DNA of 64,000 bases from Nocardia terpenica (GTDB lineage: Bacteria; Actinomycetota; Actinomycetes; Mycobacteriales; Mycobacteriaceae), in NCBI RefSeq assembly GCF_013186535.1, contig NZ_JABMCZ010000002.1, positions 1,364,001-1,428,000 on the forward strand, written 5' to 3'. The position numbers and the translations under genes are program-made. The first letter of the stretch is position 1. Every line of letters starts with the position of its first letter. Below the pieces are notes generated by a model. It saw nothing but the letters and a program-made list of their open reading frames with translations. It searched no databases and had not been told where the DNA came from. Of this stretch, positions 1-6,802 are shown one piece after another.

Positions 1-351
1 CGCGAAGACCGCCGCGGTCGCGGTCAGCAGCCCGGCGACCCGCTCGGTCAGCGACGAGAATCGTTGGCGCGCAACGGGAGCCGGTTGCGGGGGGAGGTCG
101 CGCAGGCCCCAGCGCGGGATCTCGCGATAGCGCGGGGTCGCCGCGGCGGTGGCGGCCCGTGCCGCGCGCGCCGCCCGGGCGCGGTGGTCGGGCGAGCGCG
201 CCACCCAGCGATAGTTGCGGCGCTCGGCGGGGGCGTCGACCGCCGCGGGCGACAGCAGCACGCCGCGGCAGCGCGGGCACCAGTGCAGCGGCCTGCCCTG
301 CACCGCCCAGCGCGCGCCGCAGCGGGCACAGGGTTGTACGACCGTACTCAC
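1..351 (-). CDS. DUF4328 domain protein, N-terminal part (cut by window edge)
   Basis: The visible 117 codons begin at a GTG preceded by a GGGAGG ribosome site and run off the left edge. The N-terminus carries a zinc-ribbon pattern of two CxxC-type pairs (PCARCGARW, then WCPRCRGVLL). An Arg/Ala-rich linker follows, with PRYREIPRWGL and then the start of a hydrophobic segment (VAGLLTATAAVFA). This arrangement is typical of actinobacterial DUF4328 membrane proteins, whose function is unknown. The transmembrane DUF4328 body itself lies outside the window, so the family call rests on the N-terminus only. The gene starts 19 nt after the rhodanese stop codon on the same strand, so the two are probably co-transcribed. 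Confidence 0.72.
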   Translation of the reverse strand, partial: MSTVVQPCARCGARWAVQGRPLHWCPRCRGVLLSPAAVDAPAERRNYRWVARSPDHRARAARAARAATAAATPRYREIPRWGLRDLPPQPAPVARQRFSSLTERVAGLLTATAAVFA

Positions 352-370
352 CGGGCGCCTCCCGTTTCCA

Positions 371-748
371 TCAGTAGATCTTGGCCTCGTGGCCGCCCTC
401 GGCCGTCAGCGGCCGACCGGCCTTCTGCCAGGCCACCATGCCGCCGACCACCTGGACGACATTGAATCCGACGTGCTCGAGGTACTGGGCGACCTGCAGC
501 GACCGCCCGCCCTGGCGGCAGACGACGTAGATTTCGGAGTCGTAGTCGAGCTCCTCGGCGCGGGCGGGCACGTCGGCCATGGGAATGTGGATCGCGCCGG
601 GCGCGTGGCCGAGCTCCCATTCGTCGTCCTCACGGACGTCGAGGAGCACCGCCGTGGGCGCGGAGCCCGATGCGGCGAAGGGCTCGGCATCGTCGAATTC
701 GGCGGGCACGGCGTCGACCCGCACCGAGGGAATGTCGGGGCTCGTCAC
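371..748 (-). CDS. rhodanese-like domain protein
   Basis: A 125-residue single-domain rhodanese. The sequence shows LLDVREDDEWELGHAPGAIHIPM, the usual CH2A/substrate-loop region, then the active-site loop CRQGGRS with the catalytic cysteine, and VGGMVAWQKAGRP near the C-terminus. Such proteins carry sulfane sulfur as a cysteine persulfide, in sulfur transfer or detoxification; the physiological partner cannot be read from the sequence. No signal peptide is seen, so a cytoplasmic location is inferred. The gene lies just upstream of the DUF4328 gene on the same strand, which suggests a two-gene transcript reading out of the window. Start taken at the ATG of MTSPDIPS. Confidence 0.88.
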   Translation of the reverse strand: MTSPDIPSVRVDAVPAEFDDAEPFAASGSAPTAVLLDVREDDEWELGHAPGAIHIPMADVPARAEELDYDSEIYVVCRQGGRSLQVAQYLEHVGFNVVQVVGGMVAWQKAGRPLTAEGGHEAKIY

Positions 749-1204
749 GGTTTCGATCCTGCCACGCGGCCTCGGGACGCGGGGAGTGCCCGGGACGGGC
801 GGACCCGGACCTTCGGTCTGTTTCGGCCCCTAGTACGCTGTCCTACGTCTTGGAGATCCCCCGTCTGTGCATATCTCGAGCACAGTTATCCACATAATCC
901 ACAACCTGATCCACAGGTGAGCCGGGTACAGACCGATCGGTCGCCGGTGATCGGCGCTGGTCCGGGCGACGCGCATGCGGGCGACCGATCCGGGACTCCC
1001 CTCCTCATCCCGGAGCGGCCGACCGCCGCGCCGGATGCGGGGCTCCGCCTGGATACCGGTCCCTGCCCCGGTCGCCACGAATCCCGACACATGCTTCGAC
1101 GCGGCATACCACCATTCGGTTCCATCGGATTCGAAAAAAACGACAACACTAGCGACAAACGGAAATCCGGGGCTCTCGCAGACCCTGTCGGTAGCCTGGG
1201 TCAC
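749..1204. other. intergenic region between divergent genes
   Basis: About 455 bases without a convincing gene. The region separates the leftward rhodanese gene from the rightward hypothetical gene and must hold both promoters. Its only striking content is the run of three DnaA-box-like nonamers at 886-915. Open frames here on both strands lack a ribosome site and recognisable content. Confidence 0.6.
886..915 (+). promoter_or_regulatory. three closely packed DnaA-box-like nonamers
   Basis: TTATCCACA at 886-894, TAATCCACA at 895-903 and TGATCCACA at 907-915 lie head to tail. The first matches the classical TTATNCACA DnaA box exactly and the others differ in their first bases. No dnaA, dnaN or other origin genes lie nearby, so this is not the replication origin. 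It could be a DnaA-regulated promoter or a titration site; that is inference. Confidence 0.45.
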
Positions 1205-1816
1205 ATGGACGCGAGCAGGGGTCTGGTGGACGGATTGAATACGACCGGGCTGAACACCGCACTCGCCGAGGCCACCTGCCTCGGTGTCACGGTCGACGCC
1301 GCGGCCGCGCGGTGCCGCCTGGAACTGGAGGTGCTGACGCTCCCCGACGACGGGGAACCGCCCGCCGAACGGCGGGTGCTGCTGACGCTGACCGGCGTCA
1401 GCCGGGTCGCCGCCTCCTTACGCATGCAGCGCTGGGACGACCTGGAACCGCACATCTTCCCGCTCACCGTCGAGGAGCTCGGCGAGGCCATCGCCAGCTT
1501 CGGCGGCAGCGCCCTGCACGGCTGGGAATTCATCGACGTCGACGACAGCGGCTGGGCCATCTGGCGCGAGCTGCTGAGCTTCGACACCATCGTCGGCAAC
1601 TACCCGCCCGTGCACGTGCTGGAGTTCTCCCAGCAGGAGGGCGTCGACCCGCGCGAACTGGATGTGCGGGTGTGGTTCGAGGACATCACCGTCGAGACCG
1701 CCGACGGCCGCACGCTCACCGCCAAGGAGTTCATCGCCGGCGGGGTCCGCTGGTGGAAGGCGCACGACGCCTGCGATCCGCGCACCATGCTGCCGGACGT
1801 CGCGCCGCCTATGTAA
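1205..1816 (+). CDS. conserved hypothetical protein
   Basis: A 203-residue cytoplasmic-looking protein starting at ATG (MDASRGLVDG). It has no signal peptide, membrane segment or motif that I recognise. The sequence is moderately acidic and contains a Trp-rich middle (HGWEFIDVDDSGWAIWREL) and a C-terminal GGVRWWKAHDACDP. The composition and even codon use look like a real actinobacterial gene. The ATG is chosen because upstream in-frame sequence passes through the DnaA-box region and has no coding character. The TAA stop lies inside a 21-bp tandem duplication, so a copy-number change there would not alter the protein. Function unknown. Confidence 0.65.
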   Translation: MDASRGLVDGLNTTGLNTALAEATCLGVTVDAAAARCRLELEVLTLPDDGEPPAERRVLLTLTGVSRVAASLRMQRWDDLEPHIFPLTVEELGEAIASFGGSALHGWEFIDVDDSGWAIWRELLSFDTIVGNYPPVHVLEFSQQEGVDPRELDVRVWFEDITVETADGRTLTAKEFIAGGVRWWKAHDACDPRTMLPDVAPPM

Positions 1817-1848
1817 AGGCGATCGTGCGTTATGTAAAGGCGATCGTG
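1810..1848 (+). repeat. 21-bp tandem duplication over the stop codon
   Basis: An 18-base stretch, TATGTAAAGGCGATCGTG, occurs at 1810-1827 and again at 1831-1848, giving a 21-bp period. The first copy contains the stop codon of the preceding gene. The duplication is exact over 18 bases and looks recent. Confidence 0.9.
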
Positions 1849-1937
1849 GGTGTCGACAACCTCACCGATCCGCTCGACTCGGAATTCCGGGGGCATGACC
1901 GCTGGTTGCATCCGAGCGGGTGTACGAATGATGGTTG

Positions 1938-1961
1938 GGTGCGCCACACGCAGGGCGCACC
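1938..1961 (+). promoter_or_regulatory. leader hairpin upstream of sodA
   Basis: GGTGCGCC (1938-1945) and GGCGCACC (1954-1961) form a perfect 8-bp stem with an 8-nt loop, ending about 11 nt before the GAGGAAGGG ribosome site of sodA. There is no following T-run, so it is more likely an mRNA-stability or protein-binding element than a terminator. Confidence 0.5.
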
Positions 1962-1989
1962 GGGCCCGACATCATGAGGAAGGGACATC

Positions 1990-2613
1990 GTGGCTGAGTA
2001 CACGCTGCCAGATCTGGATTACGACTACGGCGCCCTGGAGCCGCACATCTCCGGGCAGATCAACGAGCTCCATCACTCCAAGCACCACGCCACCTATGTC
2101 GCCGGCGCCAACGCGGCGCTCGAGAAGCTCGAGGCCGCCCGCGAGTCCGGTGACCACGCGGCCATCTTCCTGAACGAGAAGAACCTGGCCTTCCACCTGG
2201 GTGGGCACGTGAACCACTCGATTTGGTGGAAGAACCTGTCCCCCAACGGCGGTGACAAGCCGGTCGGCGAGCTGGCCGCGGCCATCGACGACCAGTTCGG
2301 CTCGTTCGACAAGTTCCGTGCGCAGTTCACCGCGGCCGCCAACGGCCTGCAGGGCTCCGGCTGGGCGGTGCTCGGCTACGACACCCTCGGCCAGAAGCTG
2401 CTGACGTTCCAGCTGTACGACCAGCAGGCCAACGTCCCGCTGGGCATCGTTCCGCTGCTGCAGGTCGACATGTGGGAGCACGCCTTCTACCTGCAGTACA
2501 AGAACGTGAAGGCCGACTACGTGAAGGCGTTCTGGAACGTGGTCAACTGGGCCGACGTGCAGGAGCGCTTCGCCCGGGCCGTCGCGCAGGGCAAGGGCCT
2601 GATCTTCGGCTGA
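1990..2613 (+). CDS. sodA: superoxide dismutase (Fe/Mn family)
   Basis: Converts superoxide to oxygen and hydrogen peroxide. The 207-residue protein has the full-length family layout and all four metal ligands: His28 (ELHHSKHH), His76 (GHVNHSIWW), Asp160 and His164 (VDMWEHAFYLQY). It closely resembles mycobacterial SodA. Position 145 is Gln (LYDQQAN), whereas M. tuberculosis iron-SodA has His there; Gln at this site is associated with manganese use, so a Mn or cambialistic enzyme is inferred. The GTG start follows a strong GAGGAAGGG site. No classical signal peptide is present; mycobacterial homologues can still be exported. The gene is monocistronic, with a leader hairpin and a strong terminator. 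Confidence 0.97.
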   Translation: MAEYTLPDLDYDYGALEPHISGQINELHHSKHHATYVAGANAALEKLEAARESGDHAAIFLNEKNLAFHLGGHVNHSIWWKNLSPNGGDKPVGELAAAIDDQFGSFDKFRAQFTAAANGLQGSGWAVLGYDTLGQKLLTFQLYDQQANVPLGIVPLLQVDMWEHAFYLQYKNVKADYVKAFWNVVNWADVQERFARAVAQGKGLIFG

Positions 2614-2627
2614 GATCGCGCCACCCG

Positions 2628-2659
2628 CGGGCCCGCGAACCCGAAGGTTCGCGGGCCCG
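2628..2659 (+). terminator. sodA intrinsic terminator
   Basis: A perfect 14-bp stem (2628-2641 with 2646-2659) closes a CGAA tetraloop and is followed by TTCGTGTTT. It lies 15 nt after the sodA stop codon. Confidence 0.9.
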
Positions 2660-2679
2660 TTCGTGTTTCCGGGTCCGTA

Positions 2680-2707
2680 CTGGCACTCTCTGGTACTTGT
2701 GTGCCAG
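2680..2707 (+). promoter_or_regulatory. CIRCE-like inverted repeat
   Basis: CTGGCACTC (2680-2688) faces GTGTGCCAG (2699-2707). The left arm matches the arm seen in actinobacterial HrcA (CIRCE) operators. The right arm has one mismatch and the spacer is 10 rather than 9 nt, so this is a weak or diverged match upstream of the gene at 2801. Confidence 0.25.
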
Positions 2708-2800
2708 ACATCGTCTGCGTCATTCTCGGGTACTCACTCAGCACGGACGGGCTCGTCCCCGAGCGAGCCGCCTCCGATCTGGGCACGCGGGAGGCACACG

Positions 2801-3328
2801 ATGGAAACGAACGATCAGGTTCGGGTGACGCCGTTCCAGGCGCACGGCGCGCTGCGGGGGTTCCTCATCTCGGGCCGCTGGCCCGACACCACCAAGGAAT
2901 GGGCACAGCTGCTGGTCCTGGCCGTGCGGGTGGCCAGCCTGCCCGGCCTGCTGACCACCTCCACGGTCTTCGGCGCGCGGGAGGAGCTCCCGGAGGACCC
3001 CCAGCCGGGCACCGTCGGGCTGGTGATGGCCGAGGGTCCGGTCCTCGGCGAGCGGGCCGTCGAACCCGGCCGGTTTGCCGACCATGTGCCGCCCGCCCTG
3101 ATGATGCTGCATCCGCCGTCGGAGACGCGGCCCTCGCTGCCCGAGTGCCTGGGCGCCGCGTCCGGCTGCGTGCTGCTGCCCGGGGTGCCGCACCTGGGGC
3201 TGGAACACCGCGCGGCGTGGGTGGAGGCCGAGCTCGACGGCACGGTCACCTCCATGGTCAGCCGGGTGGGCGTGGACCCGATCAGCGATCCCGACACCGC
3301 GGTTCTGGCCATGCTGCTCGCCGCGTGA
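2801..3328 (+). CDS. conserved hypothetical protein
   Basis: A 175-residue protein beginning METNDQVRV; the ATG has a GGGAGG ribosome site 6 nt upstream. No signal peptide, membrane helix or known motif is visible. The middle includes GLVMAEGPVLGERAVEPGRFADHVPPALMM and a Cys pair (PECLGAASGCVLLPG). Length and codon use suggest a genuine gene. It stands alone between the sodA terminator and the manganese riboswitch. I do not recognise the family and assign no function. Confidence 0.6.
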   Translation: METNDQVRVTPFQAHGALRGFLISGRWPDTTKEWAQLLVLAVRVASLPGLLTTSTVFGAREELPEDPQPGTVGLVMAEGPVLGERAVEPGRFADHVPPALMMLHPPSETRPSLPECLGAASGCVLLPGVPHLGLEHRAAWVEAELDGTVTSMVSRVGVDPISDPDTAVLAMLLAA

Positions 3329-3432
3329 CGGGTTACCGAAAAATTCGGCGTGGACCGCCAAACTTATTGTGCGCATTGCGATTTCGACGACACCGAGTTG
3401 GCGAAACGGACGAATCGGCGTAGGCTGGCCGG

Positions 3433-3610
3433 TAGCGAAGGGGAGTAGCCCCCAATCGTGTGGTCGACATACTGATCCGGCTCGGGTCCGGCCACGCGAA
3501 CCGGTCCGGAATCCGGTGGGCGAGACCTTCGGCCGATGACAAGACCAACCGATTCATTCGGGAGCGTTGTCGGCTGGAGGCGCCCCGTCTTCGGCCGACA
3601 GGCCGAAGAC
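3433..3610 (+). promoter_or_regulatory. yybP-ykoY manganese riboswitch
   Basis: The 5' hallmark GGGGAGTAGCCCCC lies at 3440-3453 and the 3' hallmark GGCGAGACCTTCGG follows at about 3519-3532, the two conserved internal-loop strands that form the Mn2+ site in this class. A perfect 10-bp hairpin, GTCTTCGGCC (3587-3596) with GGCCGAAGAC (3601-3610), sits 16 nt before the start codon. Its 3' arm can alternatively pair with the CTTCGGCC beside the second hallmark, a plausible switching pair. The element precedes a TMEM165/GDT1 gene, a classic partner of this riboswitch. Confidence 0.88.
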
Positions 3611-3625
3611 CTGGGAGCCGACATC

Positions 3626-4342
3626 ATGATCGCCACCGTTTTGCTGAGTTTCGGCGTGCTGTTCGTCGCCGAACTCGGCGACAAATCGCAGCTGATGGCG
3701 CTGACCTTCGCGCTGCGCTACCGGTGGTGGATCGTCCTGGGCGGCATCGCCGCCGCCAGCGTCGCGGTGAACCTGATCGCGGTCGGCGTCGGCCACTTCC
3801 TCGGCGCCGCCCTGCCCACCGATCTGATCGCGATCTGCACCGGACTCATCCTGATCGCCGTCGGCGTGTGGACGCTGCGCGAGACCCGCAGCGCACCGGA
3901 CGAGGACGAGACCGACACCGAGTCGGCCGCGGCGCAGGCGACGCCCGGCCGAGCGTTTTTCGTGGTGCTGTCGGCCTTCCTGCTCGCCGAACTGGGCGAT
4001 CGGACCATGTTCGCCACCGTCGCGCTCGCCTCCGACCGGCCGTGGGCGGCGGTGTGGGCCGGGTCGGTGGCCGGGATGGTCGCCGCCGGTGGGCTGGCCA
4101 TTCTCATCGGCATCACGGTCGGCAAGCATGTGCCCGAGCGGCTGATCGCGCTCGGGTCCGGGCTGCTGTTCCTCTACATCGGCGCGGCCACCCTGCTGTC
4201 GGCGCTGGCCCCCGAGCTGGGCCGGGTGCCGGAGCTGACGATCGCCGCGGCGGCCCCCGCGCTGGCGGCGGCGGTGCTGTGGCTGCTCGGCCGCTCGACG
4301 CCCCGGCCGCGGCGGGTCGAGCGGGAGCTCGACCGGCGCTGA
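3626..4342 (+). CDS. TMEM165/GDT1 family (UPF0016) cation transporter
   Basis: A 238-residue polytopic membrane protein with two homologous halves, each carrying the diagnostic acidic motif: VAELGDKSQ near residue 15 and LAELGDRTM near residue 119. A hydrophilic acidic linker (DEDETDTESAAAQ) separates the halves, and about six to seven hydrophobic helices are visible. Family members move Mn2+ and/or Ca2+, and bacterial ones export manganese. The start is the ATG of MIATVLLSF because the upstream in-frame sequence is occupied by the yybP-ykoY riboswitch, which predicts induction by excess manganese. Together with a Gln145-type superoxide dismutase nearby, this suggests an active manganese economy. 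The gene converges directly on the TetR gene. Confidence 0.9.
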   Translation: MIATVLLSFGVLFVAELGDKSQLMALTFALRYRWWIVLGGIAAASVAVNLIAVGVGHFLGAALPTDLIAICTGLILIAVGVWTLRETRSAPDEDETDTESAAAQATPGRAFFVVLSAFLLAELGDRTMFATVALASDRPWAAVWAGSVAGMVAAGGLAILIGITVGKHVPERLIALGSGLLFLYIGAATLLSALAPELGRVPELTIAAAAPALAAAVLWLLGRSTPRPRRVERELDRR

Positions 4343-5005
4343 TCAGGCGGTCGGATCGGCGCACAGCGACGCGCCGAACAACTCCCCGCTGCGGCGCACC
4401 ATGTCCACCAGCGGCTGCCGCAGGGCGAGCAGGCCGTCGATATCCTCCGCGGCGACCCGGGCGGTCACCATCGCGCCCAGCGCGGCGACCAGGGTGTGGC
4501 AGGCGAAACGCTGCTCCTCGGTGCGGGCGCCGAAGAGGTCGGCCAGCCGCGACACGAACTCCTCCTGCATCGCCGCCCGGCGGGCGATCGCCTTCGGCCC
4601 GACCGCGTACACCTCGACCAGATACAGTCGCGCGTAGGCGGGTTCGGCCGCCACGCCCTCGAGATAGGCCCCGAACAGCCGGTCGACCCGATCCGACAGC
4701 GACACCCCCGGCTTGCGGTCCGGTTCGGTCGTCGAGCCGATGCGGGACAGGAGCAGCTCCACCGCGCGCTCGTAGGCGGCCTCGAAACAGTCCTCCTTGG
4801 AACGGAACTGCTCGTAGAAGGTCTCCCGCGACACCCCGGCCCGCTTGATGATCGCCGCGACGGACGTTCCCACATAACCGTTTTCGGCCATCGCGGCCGC
4901 CATGGCGCTGAGGATGCGCTCCCGCTGCGAGCGAATCACCGTCTCGCGCGGCAGGCCGTGTCGGCCGCGGGGTAACTGATGGGCGGTGATGGCCGACTCC
5001 GGCAT
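4343..5005 (-). CDS. TetR/AcrR family transcriptional regulator
   Basis: A roughly 220-residue repressor. The N-terminal HTH reads RERILSAMAAAMAENGYVGTSVAAIIKRAGVSRETFYEQFRSKEDCF, the standard TetR recognition-helix pattern. The remainder is the helical ligand-binding domain. I place the start at the ATG of MPESAITAHQL, which has a GGAG site 6-7 nt upstream; an alternative ATG at 5050 would add 15 residues but has a poor ribosome site. The gene diverges from the SDR gene at 5124 across about 120 nt, so it probably controls that gene and itself. The ligand is unknown. Its stop abuts that of the convergent transporter gene. Confidence 0.88.
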   Translation of the reverse strand: MPESAITAHQLPRGRHGLPRETVIRSQRERILSAMAAAMAENGYVGTSVAAIIKRAGVSRETFYEQFRSKEDCFEAAYERAVELLLSRIGSTTEPDRKPGVSLSDRVDRLFGAYLEGVAAEPAYARLYLVEVYAVGPKAIARRAAMQEEFVSRLADLFGARTEEQRFACHTLVAALGAMVTARVAAEDIDGLLALRQPLVDMVRRSGELFGASLCADPTA

Positions 5006-5123
5006 GGCGGCTCCGTGTTCGCGATCGAGATCCTGCGCTGGTCGCTTCATTCTGCTCGCAGGTTAGGGTGCGTATCGACGGAAGGCCAGCGAAGGGCCGT
5101 CACGAACGAGAGGACCAAACACC

Positions 5124-5891
5124 GTGGAGATTTCGGGATCTGCCGCGATTGTCACCGGAGCCGCGTCCGGCCTGGGCGCCGCGACCGCCAAGCGCTTCGC
5201 CGACCAGGGGGCGACCGTCTTCGGTCTGGACCTGCAGCAGTCGATCGATCGGGCCGGCGACAACGTTCCGGCCGGCGTCAAGCTGCTGCCGACCGATGTC
5301 ACCAGTGGTGACGAGGTGGCGGCCGCGGTCGCCACGGTCGTCGAATCCGGTGTGCCGCTGCGCATCGTGGTCAACTGCGCCGGTGTGGGCTGGGCCGGGC
5401 GCATCCTGTCCAAGAACGGGCCGCACGATCTGGAGCTGTTCCGCACGGTCATCACCGTGAACCTGCTCGGCACCTTCAATGTGATGCGACTGGCGGCCGA
5501 CGCCATCTCCAAGACCGAGCCGGTCGACGAGTACGGGCAGCGCGGCGTCGTCGTCAACACCGCGTCGGTGGCGGCGTTCGAGGGCCAGATCGGCCAGATC
5601 GCCTACTCCGCCTCCAAGGGCGGCGTCGCCGGGATGACCATTCCGGCCGCGCGCGACCTGGCGCAGTTCGGGATTCGGGTGAACACCATCGCCCCCGGCA
5701 TCATCGACACCCCGATGCTGGCCGGTGTCACCGAGGAGTACCGCAAGGGCCTCGAGGCCGGGGTGCCGTTCCCGTCCCGCCTGGGCCGCCCGGACGAGTA
5801 CGCGCAGCTGTCGCAGTACATCGTCGAGCACGACTACCTCAACGGCGAGACCATCCGCATGGACGGTGCGCTGCGCATGGCGCCGCGCTGA
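5124..5891 (+). CDS. short-chain dehydrogenase, 3-hydroxyacyl-CoA dehydrogenase type-2-like
   Basis: A 255-residue classical SDR. Visible motifs are the cofactor-binding TGAASGLG (residues 11-18), an Asp after the second strand (GLDLQQ) that favours NAD+, the NCAG motif, and the catalytic Ser/Tyr/Lys set (NTASV, then YSASKGG). The sequence pattern (FEGQIGQIAYSASKGGVAGMTIPAARDLAQFGIRVN) resembles HSD17B10-type 3-hydroxyacyl-CoA dehydrogenases of fatty acid or steroid side-chain oxidation. The GTG start follows a GAGAGGA site. It diverges from a TetR gene, its likely regulator. The stop codon overlaps the first base pairs of the dispersed hairpin element at 5890. Confidence 0.88.
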   Translation: MEISGSAAIVTGAASGLGAATAKRFADQGATVFGLDLQQSIDRAGDNVPAGVKLLPTDVTSGDEVAAAVATVVESGVPLRIVVNCAGVGWAGRILSKNGPHDLELFRTVITVNLLGTFNVMRLAADAISKTEPVDEYGQRGVVVNTASVAAFEGQIGQIAYSASKGGVAGMTIPAARDLAQFGIRVNTIAPGIIDTPMLAGVTEEYRKGLEAGVPFPSRLGRPDEYAQLSQYIVEHDYLNGETIRMDGALRMAPR

Positions 5892-5999
5892 TCCCGGCCA
5901 AAAGCGCGCCGGGATCGTGGGGCTTCGGCCCCCGCGCCGGGATTGTGGGGCTTCGGCCCCCGCGCCGGGATCGTAGAGAGTGGGGGCTTCGGCCCCCAC
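5890..5999 (+). repeat. dispersed CAAAAGC hairpin with arm array (copy 1)
   Basis: GATCCCGGC (5890-5898) and GCCGGGATC (5908-5916) flank the loop CAAAAGCGC. To the right, the arm GCCGGGAT plus a small GGGGCTTCGGCCCC hairpin is repeated in tandem with a period of about 27-28 bp (three units to about 5999). It lies between two convergent genes and, because the units are themselves GC hairpins, may also act as a bidirectional terminator. Confidence 0.85.
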
Positions 6000-6001
6000 A
6001 C

Positions 6002-6670
6002 TCACGCGGGACCGCTCGGCGACGGGCGCAGCCACAGCGTGGCGCGGCGGGTGGTGGCCACGGTGGCCTCGGCGATGGCCTTGGTCATGAAGTGGCCGAC
6101 GGCGGTGGTGACGAACAGGACCGCGATCGCCAGGGCGGTGTGCTCCCAGGTCAGGGCCAGCAGGATGCGGTCGATGGCGCCGCGGGGCTGCACCACCGGC
6201 TCCCAGCTGTTGAGCCGGGCCCAGCGGCCGAGGAAGATGCCGACCGCGCACAGCAGATGACAGGTGAGGATCGCCGGGATCTTCCACGGCGAGCGACCGG
6301 TCGCGTCCAGATAGCGGCCGAGCTCGGCCAGGGCCAGGTGATAGGCCAGAAAGCCGGAGGCGATGAGGACGGCGTAGAGCGGCAGCACCGTGCTGACCAC
6401 GGGACCGTCTCCGACGACGCGGATGTCCCAGCGCAGGTGCACCAGATCGGTCACCACGTAGGGAGCGTTGGGCAGGAACAGGACGAACAGCACCGCGCCC
6501 GCCCAGCGCAGCGGTGACCGCGACAGCGTCTGCCCGTCCCGCCCGGTGCGGAACACCAACAGCGCCAACACCACCGGTATCCAGGCCAGCACGGTGTTCC
6601 AGCTCATCCAGAAGATGTCTCGGTGCAGCAGGCCCAGCAGACTCGGGGCCACTGTGTCGACCACGTCCAT
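6002..6670 (-). CDS. DUF1361 domain membrane protein
   Basis: A 222-residue integral membrane protein with about six hydrophobic helices. The family signature is visible: FLPNAPYVVTDLVHL in the first half, GFLAYHLALAELGRYL in the middle and SWEPVV in the second half. Function is not established for DUF1361. The start is placed at the ATG of MDVVDTVAPS, because the longer frame upstream (to 6754) would translate the dispersed repeat element at 6712-6801, which has no protein character. The gene is downstream of htpG on the same strand but separated from it by that repeat. Confidence 0.82.
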   Translation of the reverse strand: MDVVDTVAPSLLGLLHRDIFWMSWNTVLAWIPVVLALLVFRTGRDGQTLSRSPLRWAGAVLFVLFLPNAPYVVTDLVHLRWDIRVVGDGPVVSTVLPLYAVLIASGFLAYHLALAELGRYLDATGRSPWKIPAILTCHLLCAVGIFLGRWARLNSWEPVVQPRGAIDRILLALTWEHTALAIAVLFVTTAVGHFMTKAIAEATVATTRRATLWLRPSPSGPA

Positions 6671-6711
6671 GAGTCCATGATGCCGAGGGTGATCGAGGTA
6701 TGGGCGGGAAT

Positions 6712-6801
6712 CGATCCCGGCCAAAAGCACGCCGGGATCGACTGACGGGACCACGCCGGGATCGACTGACGGGACGAAGCGGGATCGACTGACGGGACGA
6801 A
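6712..6801 (+). repeat. dispersed CAAAAGC hairpin with arm array (copy 2)
   Basis: CGATCCCGGC (6712-6721) and GCCGGGATCG (6731-6740) flank the loop CAAAAGCAC. Three tandem copies of GGGATCGACTGACGGGAC follow to about 6801, ending just before the htpG stop codon. The array spacer sequence differs from every other copy in the window. Confidence 0.88.
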
Positions 6802-6802
6802 G

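Noticed and set aside
749..1204. Replication origin suggested by DnaA boxes
   Set aside because: No dnaA, dnaN, recF, gyrB or rpmH genes in the window and no AT-rich unwinding region.
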